Source of the DNA: Larix sibirica
Taxonomy: Eukaryota; Streptophyta; Pinopsida; Pinales; Pinaceae
Assembly: GCA_004151065.3 (NCBI GenBank)
Contig: NWUY0303897198.1
Location: 1-11,164 of the forward strand
Reading direction: 5' to 3'
Length of the DNA stretch: 11,164 nt
Positions 1-8,932 of this stretch are shown piece by piece. Position numbers and translations under genes: made by a program. Within the stretch, counting starts at the first letter, position 1, and the number at the start of each line of letters is the position of its first letter. The notes beneath the pieces were generated by a model. The model searched no databases, was not told the origin of the DNA, and saw only the letters and a list, made by a program, of their open reading frames with translations.

Positions 1-134
1 TTGCTTGGATCTTCTTTGTTAAAAAATAAGTATTTCCTTTGTTTATGAATCTGGAATGATTTTATTTTTTGCTTGTGATGAATATGCTCATTGATGCATG
101 AACCTTGTGCTATTTGTGATATTCTTGGTCTCAT
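1..134. other. Unassigned AT-rich flank
   Basis: I see no coding frame, repeat or RNA gene here. It is AT-rich sequence upstream of the putative LTR. If the LTR at 135 is real, the last five bases (CTCAT, 130-134) would be its left target-site duplication, but I found no matching copy downstream. Confidence 0.4.
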
Positions 135-852
135 TGTTGGAATAATTAACCATCTAAGCCTTAGTATTATGCAATTATTTTCCCTCCTAGGTATTTAGAT
201 TATGTTAGTTGGCTACCTAGCACTTTATTTTCCCACATTGGTCAATTTTATCCAATATAGTGCCCTCTTGTGCTTTAGTTCCAACTTTTACCATGACTTT
301 ATGAGCTAGAGCACCATTCTACTTTATTCCCGCTTTTATCTAGCTTTTGTGAGATAAGGCAGCTTTTTTCCTACTTTTCATGGATTAGAATGAGAAAGAG
401 TGCTTGGATGATTTGGGAAACATTGCTTATTTTATGCCTCAACATCTTCCTTCCTTTTCTCCTCAAAATCCACCCACTGCTTGATTTTTGGTCACTCAAT
501 ATCATGCTAGGCCCACTTAGCCAATTCGTGACCATCAGCTATGAGTTAGAGTTGGATACTTTCCATATAGCGGGTTTTGGTCTATTCTAAGACCGCCACA
601 TGTGAGCTTTTCAAGTTTCCTCTAAGGCATTTGAAATTCTCTCTCAAATATGTATTATATATTGTAATATTATTGATGAATAAGATAGATGATAGAGTTT
701 TATCCAATTGAGTTCTTTCTTATGTGTTTCTAGCTCATTCTTCTTCTATATTCTCTGCAAATCTATGTTGCAATTCTAAGTGAATATTATATTGTGCTTA
801 TATACTTAGCTATGGAGTTATTGCATGGAATCAAGGCCGTAGAATTCTAAAA
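135..852 (+). mobile_element. Probable Copia-type LTR (718 bp), decayed
   Basis: The segment opens with TGTTGGAAT and closes with ATTCTAAAA. These form an imperfect terminal inverted repeat (7 of 9 positions), with the usual terminal CA decayed to AA. TGGTATCA, the start of the typical plant Copia primer-binding site complementary to initiator tRNA-Met, follows immediately. The stretch around 640-690 is very AT-rich, with TATATA-like and GATGAATAAG sequence. This resembles a U3/R boundary with polyadenylation-like signals, which is an inference. No second copy of the LTR exists in the window, so this is a 5' LTR whose internal region and partner are lost, rearranged or outside. The minus-strand and plus-strand frames inside, including a 66-codon one at 390-590, look non-coding. 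A chance TG...TGGTATCA arrangement cannot be excluded. Confidence 0.5.
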
Positions 853-860
853 TGGTATCA
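853..860 (+). promoter_or_regulatory. Relic tRNA-Met primer-binding site
   Basis: TGGTATCA directly abuts the LTR end. In intact plant Copia elements the site reads TGGTATCAGAGC. Here GAGCA reappears nine bases later (870-874), as if TATATTATG had been inserted. Eight bases alone are weak evidence, but their position next to the inverted-repeat end supports the call. Confidence 0.42.
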
Positions 861-867
861 TATATTA

Positions 868-1275
868 TGGAGCATATGTTGAGCATAACTGCTTGGAGTA
901 ATGCACCAGAAGTAGTGGAGTTACCACAAAAATATCGGGGCAATTTCCTTGATTCCTTTGGCTTGCCATTGGGGTCTACCCAGGTGTGATGATCTTAATT
1001 TTGATGAATCAGAACAAGAACAACTAGTAGTTAAGAATGAAATATTTTCTTGTATTATTGTTGATTATCAAGAAAGGAAAATAATCCTTGTTGTTCAAGA
1101 TCCCTTTGTATTCATATTGGAAACATCAATGCAGGCAGATTTTGGGTTGTCTATGGATTATGGTTGTCAGTTCCAGCTGGAGTTTGAGTTTCCATCTTCC
1201 AAGTTTTTCTTTCTTGTTGAAAATAATGAGAGAAAATTACAATCAAACAACCATTTACTTAATTGGCTTTGCTAG
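868..1275 (+). other. Unrecognised short open frames after the LTR
   Basis: Two overlapping open stretches follow the primer-binding site. One runs from an ATG at 868 for about 40 codons to stops near 990. The other, at 949-1275, has 108 codons and begins at an ATT codon, not at ATG. The second is rich in hydrophobic and acidic residues (for example ILVVQDPFVFILE and FQLEFEFPSSKFFFLVE). It shows no gag zinc knuckle, protease, integrase or RT motif. Position suggests remnants of a retrotransposon internal region, but composition alone could keep an AT-rich frame open this long. I do not recognise a family and would not call it a gene. Confidence 0.18.
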
Positions 1276-2315
1276 AAGTATGACTTTACTTGACAAGAGT
1301 AATCGAATAGGTTAGTGTAGGGAAGGTTGTGTTGGAATAAGCTCACAAGTTCGAGCATTTACCTTTCAGCAGTTTAGAGTAGGTAGGTGTGATTAATAAG
1401 CTCAACATTCTGAGCATCCTTTCAATTAAGTTTCTAGCAGTTTGCAGTATTGGTTTCAAACATGGTTAGTTTCAGCAGATTTGGTTTCAGTTTTCGGACA
1501 GTATGATTTTAGTCGAAGACTGGTACAGATTGCAAGGATTTAGGTTTTGGAATGGTTTAATGGATTTGGAACTAGATCTGTGGTTCTTTGCTGCCTCGTA
1601 GGGAGGAAAACATCCCCAGTTGGATCCAATGTTATCACATGCCAAATTTTTATTAAAATTTTGTAAAAATTTTACTATTTGGATAAAAAATTTGTTTTAC
1701 AAGCTTTATATACTCTTAGCCCTGCCAAGGCTAATTTGCAATTTTCAAAAAAAATTTATAAAAAATAATTGGGCCCGAAGCCCAATCTCCAAGTCCACGA
1801 GCTAAGCACCAACACATCGCAACAAACAATCGCCAAGTCAAAGCTTGAGTACCATGCCAAGTGAGGATCCCACAAGGGAGCAATATGGGTGCACTACGTG
1901 TTGACAAGCAATGTGAACATTGGTATATTTAAACCCTTAAAATCATTTTTTTCCTAATGCATGTGGGATATATCCCATACATGCAGAAAACAAATAACAC
2001 TCCATAGTCATTATCGAATGTCAAGCATTGAAAACACACATCGAGCACTGAATTCAAGTCATAATTCCAAGGTCAAATTGGTTTCCATGCATCCATGTGT
2101 GAATACAATTGTCCCATAAGCATGAATTCTCAAAGCATGAGGTGTCAGGATTATGCGTTGATGTGTTCAAATGTCAAGGAGCCAAAGTAAATGCCAAAAA
2201 CATTTCCTTCGATCCACAACAAGTGCCTAGGTTCCAAGATCCTACCCGAGAGCATCATATCAAATGCACACCAAATATCATCAATCAAAGCATACCGATG
2301 GTTTGAAGATAATTT
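1276..2315. other. Non-coding AT-rich stretch, no gene seen
   Basis: No credible coding frame or RNA gene is visible; the short frames at 1620-1805 and 2109-2306 lack recognisable motifs. It contains two small inverted repeats. ATTGGGC (1768-1774) pairs with GCCCAAT (1780-1786). A larger palindrome lies at 1959-1984. A homopolymer-rich block (about 1640-1770, long A and T runs) may be an old insertion tail, but no boundaries could be fixed. Confidence 0.4.
1959..1984. repeat. Near-perfect palindrome
   Basis: The core TGGGATATATCCCA is a perfect 14-bp palindrome. The outer arms GCATG and CATGC extend it, with a two-base bulge on the right side. It could form a hairpin or cruciform. No transposon end or gene boundary is visible beside it, so its meaning is unknown. 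Confidence 0.6.
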
Positions 2316-2379
2316 GTAGCAGTTTTGTAGCGGAAGCAAAATAAAAATAAAGGAAAACGCTACAGAAGTTCTCTAGTTA

Positions 2380-2765
2380 TTTGTTTTAGTCATCAACTTC
2401 AAATATATATTTCAAACAATTGGAAACGGATTTTTGAAAACTAGAAGAGGATTTTGTCAGTCACGGGCCAAGTAACAAAAACATCTCCAAGTTATTGCAC
2501 AAGTGTCATGGTTTGGGATATTTTAATGGATCTTTGAAGCCTTTTTTTCAGAATTCCAGCATTAAATAATTTCCTATTTTAGTCATCAACTTTCGACACA
2601 AATTCTGAGCAAATGGTGATTGATCTCAACAAAATGAAAGAGGTTTTTCTCAAGCACGGGTTTATCCAAAAATAACTCTCTCATTTTTTGTACAGGTGCC
2701 ATGGTTTGGGAGATTCAAAAGGATCTTTGAGCCTTATATTTCTAGATTTTCAGCAGTTTCCAGAA
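2380..2765 (+). repeat. Diverged 193-bp tandem duplication
   Basis: Two adjacent copies (about 2380-2572 and 2573-2765) share landmarks at a constant spacing of 193 bp. TTTTAGTCATCAACTT is at 2384 and 2577, CACGGG at 2462 and 2655, ATGGTTTGGGA at 2508 and 2701, and GGATCTTTGA at 2528 and 2721. The constant offset means almost no net insertion or deletion since duplication, while the bases between landmarks have diverged clearly. The array leads directly into the 60-bp tandem repeat. Confidence 0.75.
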
Positions 2766-2996
2766 CTCCTGTAGTGTCTGTGCATCAAAAACGGGGAAGT
2801 GTGCTACGAGAATTCTGGAACTGCACTTCTGCAGCGCATATCATGGAAAAACAGGGGAGTGCAATATGAGATTTTTGGAAATCAACTCCTACAGCGCACA
2901 TAACAAAAAATAACTGGAGTTCACTTAGAGAGTTATGGAAATCAACTCCTGTAGCGTATAACAAGGAAAAAAGATAGGGGGTTCTATGGAAGTTAC
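2757..2996 (+). repeat. Four 60-bp tandem repeat units
   Basis: Units lie at 2757-2816, 2817-2876, 2877-2936 and 2937-2996, each exactly 60 bp. Every unit carries an AACTCCTGTAG-like or ACTTCTGCAG-like block, then a purine-rich stretch (AAAAACGGGG, AAAAACAGGGG, AAATAACTGGAG, AAAAGATAGGGG). Units 3 and 4 both start GGAAATCAACTCCT. A related, indel-bearing fifth unit may sit at about 2320-2372. Because 60 is a multiple of three, a minus-strand frame through the array stays open as a 20-residue repeat. I take that as a by-product, not a protein. Arrays like this are common in the U3 region of plant LTRs, which is a possible source. Confidence 0.75.
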
Positions 2997-3319
2997 TGAA
3001 GCTGAACATAATGGGATTGATCCATAAATTGTGGGAATCTCATGTGGATCTAATCTACATCAAGACATATTGAACAAGTGGAGGAGACAGCTGGTAGCTG
3101 ACCTATTTTTCAGTCTGTGTTATCAGTCAGCTAGCAACAGTTCTTTTCAAATTAACCATCAATTAACTGATCAGTAGTCCATGAATCATAGTTTAAACTT
3201 TAGTTAATTTACACACATAGCAGTTCTTAGCTATTTACTATTTTTAATAAACAATCGAAAGGCTTTAGGGTTTTTCTTTAATACAAACAATTGTAATCCT
3301 ATATATGGCAAGTTTTTAG
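2997..3319. other. Non-coding stretch with promoter-like AT motif
   Basis: No gene is visible. On the plus strand, CCTATATATGG (3299-3309) is followed downstream by AATGAAATATATCAATG (about 3391-3407). That pattern resembles the TATA box and R region of a plant LTR and sits downstream of the tandem repeats. I could not find convincing LTR ends, a primer-binding site or a target duplication, so no element is called. Confidence 0.3.
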
Positions 3320-3900
3320 AAGACCCAAGGGTTGGGATTTTGGAGAGAAGAACTATTGAGTATTGGATTTTTGTTTGATTTTTTAAGCTTAATGAAATAT
3401 ATCAATGCAGAAGTACTAAATGATTTTACCATAGATTCATGTGTATATCTTTCTTAGTATGTGTTATCCTTTGTGAATGAGTGTCTTTCTGACTTTTCCA
3501 TTTTATGCATTATCTTCAATGTTTGAATGAAAGTATTGTATTCAGAATTCATCCTTGGTTTGATGCTCTGTTTCAACATTTTCAAACAATCTTTTGTTAT
3601 TATTTCCTCCAAAGTTAAAGTAGAATTCTTCATTGTATTATTTTCTTTAATGAACTGTTTTCCTCAATTATGCCCCCACACCTCAGCAATCTGATTGACT
3701 AGGATATATTGACTATCTTCCCTCTGTTGCCTTGAGAATTCTACAACTAGTCCTTGATTACCCTTATGAATTATTAGCCATCCTGTTGAATCCATGCCCA
3801 ATGGGGATTTTATCCTAATTCCACCACTTTCAAAACACCCAAAACCCTAATTTATCCACAGAAACCTAGACATTGCCCTGATTACCAAGGTATTTTTTGA
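3320..3900 (-). pseudogene. Sparsely interrupted reading frame of unknown origin, broken by the LINE
   Basis: Reading the minus strand from 3900 down, one frame runs about 190 codons with only three stops: TAG near 3849, TGA near 3666 and TAA near 3457. It ends at TAA near 3319. At this AT content roughly a dozen stops would be expected, so the openness is suggestive but not proof. The predicted residues look protein-like in the upper half, with GGIRIKSPLGMDSTGW and SRQQREDSQYILVNQIAEVW as examples. The frame is also open through the target-site duplication, and in the rejoined empty site through 11164-11149. That implies the LINE inserted into it, in the same orientation. I recognise no family. 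The lower third is lysine- and serine-rich and could be non-coding. Confidence 0.35.
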
Positions 3901-3917
3901 GGATTCTAATATTATAC
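3901..3917 (+). repeat. Left target-site duplication of the LINE (17 bp)
   Basis: GGATTCTAATATTATAC is identical to 11132-11148. This copy directly abuts the poly(A) end of the minus-strand element, and the other copy abuts its 5' end. That is the expected product of target-primed reverse transcription. Confidence 0.93.
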
Positions 3918-3926
3918 ATTTTTTTT
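3918..3926 (-). other. Poly(A) tail of the LINE
   Basis: Eight T on the plus strand (3919-3926) are an A8 tail in the element's direction. One extra base (3918) separates it from the target duplication. The tail marks the 3' end of the retrotransposed RNA. Confidence 0.88.
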
Positions 3927-4284
3927 AAGTAAAGGGTAAAACCATTTTATTTCATAAGGAGGAAAATTACATTCACAGTTTGTAAAATATACTCAATACC
4001 AACATGGATACTGCTAAGAGTGAAACCCCAATTGACATACCAACTAGACTTCCCCAACTTCCCACAATACACAAAACCATTTCTCAGCCAACTAGTCAAA
4101 GGATTAACCATGTTTTGCCTACAATTCCAAAAAATTACATTACAACCTTGATAACCCATACAAACATCAATAGTATGCAGTAGTACCATCATATAACCAG
4201 AAAAGTAAGGCACAATACTAAGAGAAAAACTAAGCAAAAAAAGACTCAGTGACAACCCATCCTAGACAGAAGAGAACATAGAAA
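3927..4284 (-). other. 3' UTR of the LINE
   Basis: This 358-nt stretch runs from the ORF3 stop to the poly(A) tail. An open frame of 102 codons (4255-3947) crosses it but has only a TTG at its start, follows a stop, and has no motif. I treat it as untranslated. The AT content and the canonical AATAAA near the end fit a LINE 3' UTR, the part recognised by the element's own reverse transcriptase. Confidence 0.65.
3946..3951 (-). terminator. AATAAA polyadenylation signal of the LINE
   Basis: On the minus strand AATAAA lies within ATGAAATAAAATGG, about 20 nt upstream of the poly(A) tail. That is canonical spacing for the cleavage and polyadenylation signal that would end the LINE transcript. Confidence 0.75.
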
Positions 4285-5184
4285 TTAGCCCGCGGGACTA
4301 GACCCAACAACATTGTTAATGACCAGTGGTGCCTCCTTCACCAAAGACGTGTTGCTGAGAGTGATAAATTTCGAGTTGGTGACCACCTTGGGTTTCGTAA
4401 GGAAGGAGATAAGCATGCGTGAAACCATGGCATCTAACTTCATATGCATGAAGTTAGCATCCTCGGCGTGGTCCAAGCACCGTTATTACAGGTTTTGAAA
4501 CCGCTGAGATCCTGCTAGAATGTCTACCCACGCTTCAAGAGTCTGTGCAATAAGCATCTTCATCACCCAGAACATAACCACAACTCGATTGTATAGATCC
4601 ATCCAACCCCGAGTATTTCCAGGGTCCTGTATCCATTAAGCCATAGCTACGACCTCCGATAGCATCTCTTCCTCCCCGATGCTGCACCACAGGTTTGCCT
4701 CAAGCTCCTCCAGGTTGCTCTGTAACTCCTGAGGAAACAAATGGTGAAATAAAACCGAAGTGGCTGTCACACTCCATTGATCTCTGCTTGGGCCACGCGG
4801 GGCTGGATTCCCTCTTCTCTCTCTATTCGGCTCCCCCTAGACCGGACAACCCCGTCTAGCATGTCTCCCTCTAGGAGGCATTCTCACTTCTCCCTCTCTG
4901 TCATTACCCACCCAGAGACTTAACACAATCAACACCAGAAAGGAAAGAGCTCCACCAAAACAATAGCAAAGATGTCTGAATCCGACCAGGGTAGAGGCAT
5001 TTAAAGGGATGAGCCCACTATTCACCATTAAAACAACCATAATGAGCCAGGATCTGTTATTACTCTCTTCGTCCTTGTAATTTGTCATCCATGTAGAAAC
5101 CTTACTGAATTCACGCAACCTCAGTCGGAGAGGCCAAGAGACCATCATCTTCCCACACTCCAGATATCTAGAAATGATTATCAT
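4285..5184 (-). pseudogene. ORF3 of the LINE: unknown protein, 299 codons with four stops
   Basis: An ATG at 5184, preceded in frame by a TGA, opens a frame that runs 299 codons to TAA at 4285 with no visible frameshift. Only four internal stops occur: codon 116 (TAG, 4839-4837), codon 183 (TAA, 4638-4636) and the pair at 233-234 (TAATAA, 4488-4483). The predicted protein has a hydrophobic, membrane-segment-like stretch at residues about 71-92. A basic Arg/Gly/Pro-rich segment follows at about 101-135 (includes PPRGRHARRGC). Next is an acidic helical-looking region at about 152-180 (LEELEANLW, GEEEMLSEVV), then Trp- and Met-rich segments. It starts 94 bp after the ORF2 stop, in a different frame. 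I do not recognise the family. Standard plant LINEs end after RNase H, so this is either an accessory LINE ORF or captured host sequence. The interrupted frame is clear; its function is unknown. Confidence 0.6.
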
Positions 5185-5278
5185 TAATGAAAAGTGATTG
5201 AAAGAGGATCAGGAAAATTAACTGTTCCTTTCGTTAATGGTAACCCATCTGTCCACTCCACGATGTGGAGTATTACTG

Positions 5279-5974
5279 TTATAATGCAGCATCCTGATTG
5301 ACATGTTTAATGCCAGATGGGGGCTCCATTGTACATCTTTCAGTGTCAGCGATATGAAGACACTTAATACGGCATGTGCCCATGGGCATGTCAAGGGATG
5401 CACCTTCCCATCCAACTCCCTGATAAGTGGCCCCTTGATTTGCTAGGCAATCAACCAACTCGTTAGCACTCCGGCGGACATGGTGGAAGGTGACTGTGTT
5501 CATCATTTCCAGGACTTTTCCCAGACAATGTAGATTCCAGGCAATCCGACATGATGGTGCTAGCTTGGCTACGCGGGACCCATTATGCATTTTAATCGTG
5601 AGCTGGAGAATGAGCTTGGAATCACCCTCCACGTACAGATGTGTATAACCATGTCGCACAACCATGCAAAGTCCCTGTAACATGGATTCACACTCTGCCA
5701 TGTTGTTAGTCTCCCTTCCCAGAGAACCATAGTAGCTATCCATTACCTGTCCCTGGTCATCGTGAAAGACTCTGCCATATCCTACTATTCCAGGGTTCTC
5801 TTTAGACACCCCATCAAAATTCAACTTGAGCCAGCCCTCCATGGGAGGAGACCAAACCAAAGGACTGTCAGGAGTGTTTGATCGATGATGAAGGCCGCCG
5901 ATATGATTGGGGAGCATCCAAATACCCCATGTATGTAAAATAATCATCTCAATAGGAGGAATAATCAAGTCTTT
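5279..5974 (-). pseudogene. RNase H domain at the C-terminus of ORF2, catalytic residues kept
   Basis: It removes the RNA strand from the RNA-DNA hybrid after reverse transcription. The frame is uninterrupted for about 230 codons. The four acidic catalytic residues are recognisable. Counting from the TTG at 5968, they are D52 in LKLNFDGVSKENPG, E92 in NNMAECES, D116 in YVEGDSKLI and D173 in ANELVDCLANQG. The VTFHHVRRSANE stretch carries the conserved histidine region. Plant L1 elements of several lineages have such an RNase H. A TAA at 5977 cuts it off from the rest of ORF2, so intactness here need not mean function. ORF3 begins 94 bp after its stop. Confidence 0.92.
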
Positions 5975-5977
5975 TTA

Positions 5978-6490
5978 TGTCCACGATGTTAACTGCAGAG
6001 TCTCAATGATTCCTCTTTGAATTTGACCCCACACCAGCTTGCAAGTCTGATGTTTACCCATGAATATATGTCTATTACATTCTTTCCAAACCTCCCATAG
6101 GAGAAAACTAGGGAAAAACTGCCTTATCTTATTTAGGAGTCTACCTTGGAAGGGATCATCCCTCCATCGTTTGATAGAGGCAATCGGGTCAGTTTTAACT
6201 CTATCTATCAAACGAAATACCATCACTCCTTCATCCAAAAGGGCTGAGGTAAAGCTACAACCATCAAGGAGATGAGAAATTATTTCGCCCTGTACTCCAC
6301 ATAGAACACAATAATAAGGTCCCTCAAACCCTCTTTTTATGATATTATCCCATGTCAAAATTCTTCCTTTCAACACCAGCCATAGGAACAGATTACTTTT
6401 GGGCCATCATTTCGCACCCCAGAGACACTTCCATTCCCAACCCGCTGGCTGGCCAACAGAGATCGTCTGAAGTGAGTAAGCTTCTTTAAT
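5978..6490 (-). pseudogene. zf-RVT domain of ORF2
   Basis: This putative zinc-binding region is found between RT and RNase H in plant LINEs. The segment reads SPKGMFNIKEAYSL, then a tryptophan-rich stretch with one TGA near 6401, then LFLWLVLKGRILTWDN. The zinc ligands follow as C-X2-C-X8-H-X4-C (6310-6257, in CVLCGVQGEIISHLLDGC). Further on comes LLWEVWKECNRHIF, the usual downstream signature. It is in the same frame as RNase H and separated from it by a single TAA (5977-5975). Confidence 0.88.
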
Positions 6491-7289
6491 GTTGAACATA
6501 CCTTTAGGAGAGTAACCCCATCAGAGTAAATCCGGTTCCTCCTCGGTTTTTATCTACCTTTGATTTAACATTTTGTAGATCTGACTCTCGGCATTAGCCC
6601 CATAGTTAGTCGTCCACCAATTTAGCGGTTTCCAAACACGGAATCCACGTCCATCCGGTTCCCCTTGCCAATAACTATTAACTGTCTGCCAATTTTGGTT
6701 GTGAGCAGGAGAATCATGGAGGATGTTCGACATGAGAATTTGAATTGTAGGTTCTTGTTTCCAAGCATCAGATAAAATCTTGGTCGAGGATCCCTGTCAT
6801 ATCTCCCAAAAGATATGCTTCCTAATCATATCACTGCCATCACTCGCCATAGCCCAAATGTGTGAGCCTTTCTCAGGTCCTTCGATCCGAATCTAGTCTT
6901 TTTGTTTAGTCAATGGGGCATACTTCCTACCCCAAAATCTAGCCCATTGCTCATTTGTATGAGTGAGCCAGCGCCACCATATTTTCACCCCATAGACGAT
7001 GCTAAGCTTTTGGATCTCTGAGTCCTAAACCCCCTTCAAACTTGGATTTACATACAGTATCTCAATCAACCAAGGGCCATTTCCAGTGATCAAAAGTGCC
7101 ACCCCAAAGAAAGGAACGTTGGATACTTCAAATTTCCTTCATAATAGATTTAGGAGCAGCCAAAACAGAGAACAGATACAAAGGAAGTGCTTGCAGAACA
7201 ACTTTCAGAAGAACAACTCTACCAGAGAATTTTAACGCTCTAAGAGTCCAACTTGATAGTTTATCCTTCATTTTACTTAAGAGTTATTC

Positions 7290-8165
7290 CCAAGAAAATT
7301 TCTTCAGAACTGCATTAGATAAAGGAGCACCAAGATATTGATTGGAAGGGAGCTCTTCTTAAATCCTAAAATCCGTAGAATATTCCTTTGACTAATAGGA
7401 GAAGTATTAAAGAAGAAAACCAAATATTTATCTATATTGATCATAATCCCAGAGGCTCTAAGGAAAGTATTCAAATCTCTCTTGATCTGTCTTGCTTCAT
7501 GAAAAAAGGAGTGTCCCATGAGGAGAGTGTCATCAACAAACTGCTGGCGAGTCATAGCTTTCTCGTAGGGTGGAAATATGAGACCTTTGAGGCTCCCTTG
7601 TCCCACTAAATGAGAGATGAGCCTTCCTAATCCTTTAGTCATAATAAAAAAGAGGAAAGGAGAGATAGGATCTCCCTACTGGATACCCCTAAAGGGTTTG
7701 AAGGTTGCCGAAGGATGACCATTGATCAGGATAGAGAAAAATGTTGAGGAGGTAATATTAGCTATCCATTAAATCTAGACATCACTGAACCCAAAGGAGC
7801 TCATAATTTCTTTCATATAGGTCCAGTTCAATTTATCATAGGCTTTAGATAAGTCCAACTTCATCATCATACCTGCTTTTTTGGTAACCTTCAAGGAGTG
7901 AAGAATCTCCTGGGCTAAGATGATGCCATTGAGAATTTTTCGTCCTTCCACAAATCCAGATGCTCCATAGATATCAAGGAAGGGAGAAGAGGCTTAAGAC
8001 GGTTATCCAGGACTTTCGTGATAATTTTATAAATGATGTTGCATAGGGCAATTGGTCGAAACATGTCCCGTCTTTCTGCCATCGGGGTTTTGGGGATCAG
8101 AGTGAGAAAATCAGAGTTCAGAGCTGGGAGAACCCCCCTCATTTTCCTTGATTCTTCCACCACCT
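7290..8165 (-). pseudogene. Reverse transcriptase domain of ORF2
   Basis: It copies the LINE RNA into DNA at the nicked target. Visible motifs in order are LTLIPK and FRPIALCNIIYKIITKVL (8105-8000), then SGFVEGRKILNGIILAQE in a shifted frame. Motif A is KLDLSKAYDKLNW (about 7860-7825). The GxxQGDPLSP block reads GIQ-stop-GDPISP, with TAG at 7678-7676 where Gln is expected. The catalytic loop is FVDD (7540-7529), where most plant LINEs have FADD; both Asp are kept. The thumb begins with SSLP and, after a one-base shift near 7340, QYLGAPL. Stops at 7777 and 7771 and the frameshifts make it inactive. Confidence 0.93.
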
Positions 8166-8932
8166 ACCAAACTTCATTCATAATTAAGTCCCAGAAATAG
8201 TGAAATAAGTTTGTTGTAAATCCATCTGGACCAAGATATTTTCCATCCTCCATTTGGTTTATAGCACCCTCCACTTCCTAAAACTCTATAGGTTGAGTAA
8301 GCATCTCATTCTTCTCATCTTTAATAATCCTAGGAATGACACTTTTGATCTCCCTACAAGCCTCAGTCTGATCCATCTGTGGTTCAGTTAGAACAGTCTT
8401 GAAATGGTGCATTAGTTCATGTTCCATATCTTCGTGGGAGTCCACTACCTAACCATTAGAAGTACGTAGGTTGTTGATATTTTTTTATGCCTGTGTTGAA
8501 TTGTAGCTTTGTGGAAAAACTTCATGTTCTTATCCCCATCCTTCAACCACTGGTTTCGAGATTTATGTTTCCAAAGGAGTTCTTCTTGCATCTGTTGCCG
8601 ATGTATTTGATCAGAGAGTAGTTTTTCCTCCAAGGCTAGTTCAGTAGTCAGCCCATCTGCATAATGTTTTCTTAGATACGTTCCATATGGGATTCTAACT
8701 TAGCCTTTTCCAACAGTATGTGACCAAAGACTTCTTTATTGCAGATCTTGAGTTTCTGCTTAAGCAATTTCAGTTTCTATTGAAATTTGTACATCTTAGT
8801 ACCATTGGGGGGAATAATAGCTTGCCACCAGTTCTCTATTTGTGCCAAAAAATAAGGGTGGGTTAGCCAAAATTTATCAAACCTAAACGACCGTGTCATT
8901 TTGGTTCCAATATTACTCCAAATTAGGGTAAT

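Noticed and set aside
2785-3009. 74-codon minus-strand frame with a 20-residue repeat
   Set aside because: The repeat comes from the 60-bp tandem DNA array, whose length is a multiple of three. There is no other sign of coding.
2316-3578. Possible second LTR starting TGTAGCAG and ending TTTCAACA
   Set aside because: It has LTR-like internal features, but no matching terminal inverted repeat, primer-binding site or target duplication could be found.
3947-4255. 102-codon minus-strand frame near the LINE 3' end
   Set aside because: It has only a TTG at the start, follows a stop, shows no motif and lies in the presumed 3' UTR with the polyadenylation signal at its end.
4313-4498. 61-codon plus-strand frame
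   Set aside because: It is antisense to the end of ORF3, and the minus-strand frame is far longer.
5218-5415. 65-codon minus-strand frame overlapping the RNase H tail
   Set aside because: It is in another frame than RNase H, starts inside it, and has no motif.
7096-7609. Plus-strand frames at 7096-7341 and 7388-7609
   Set aside because: They are antisense to the reverse transcriptase and thumb region of ORF2; no motif is seen.
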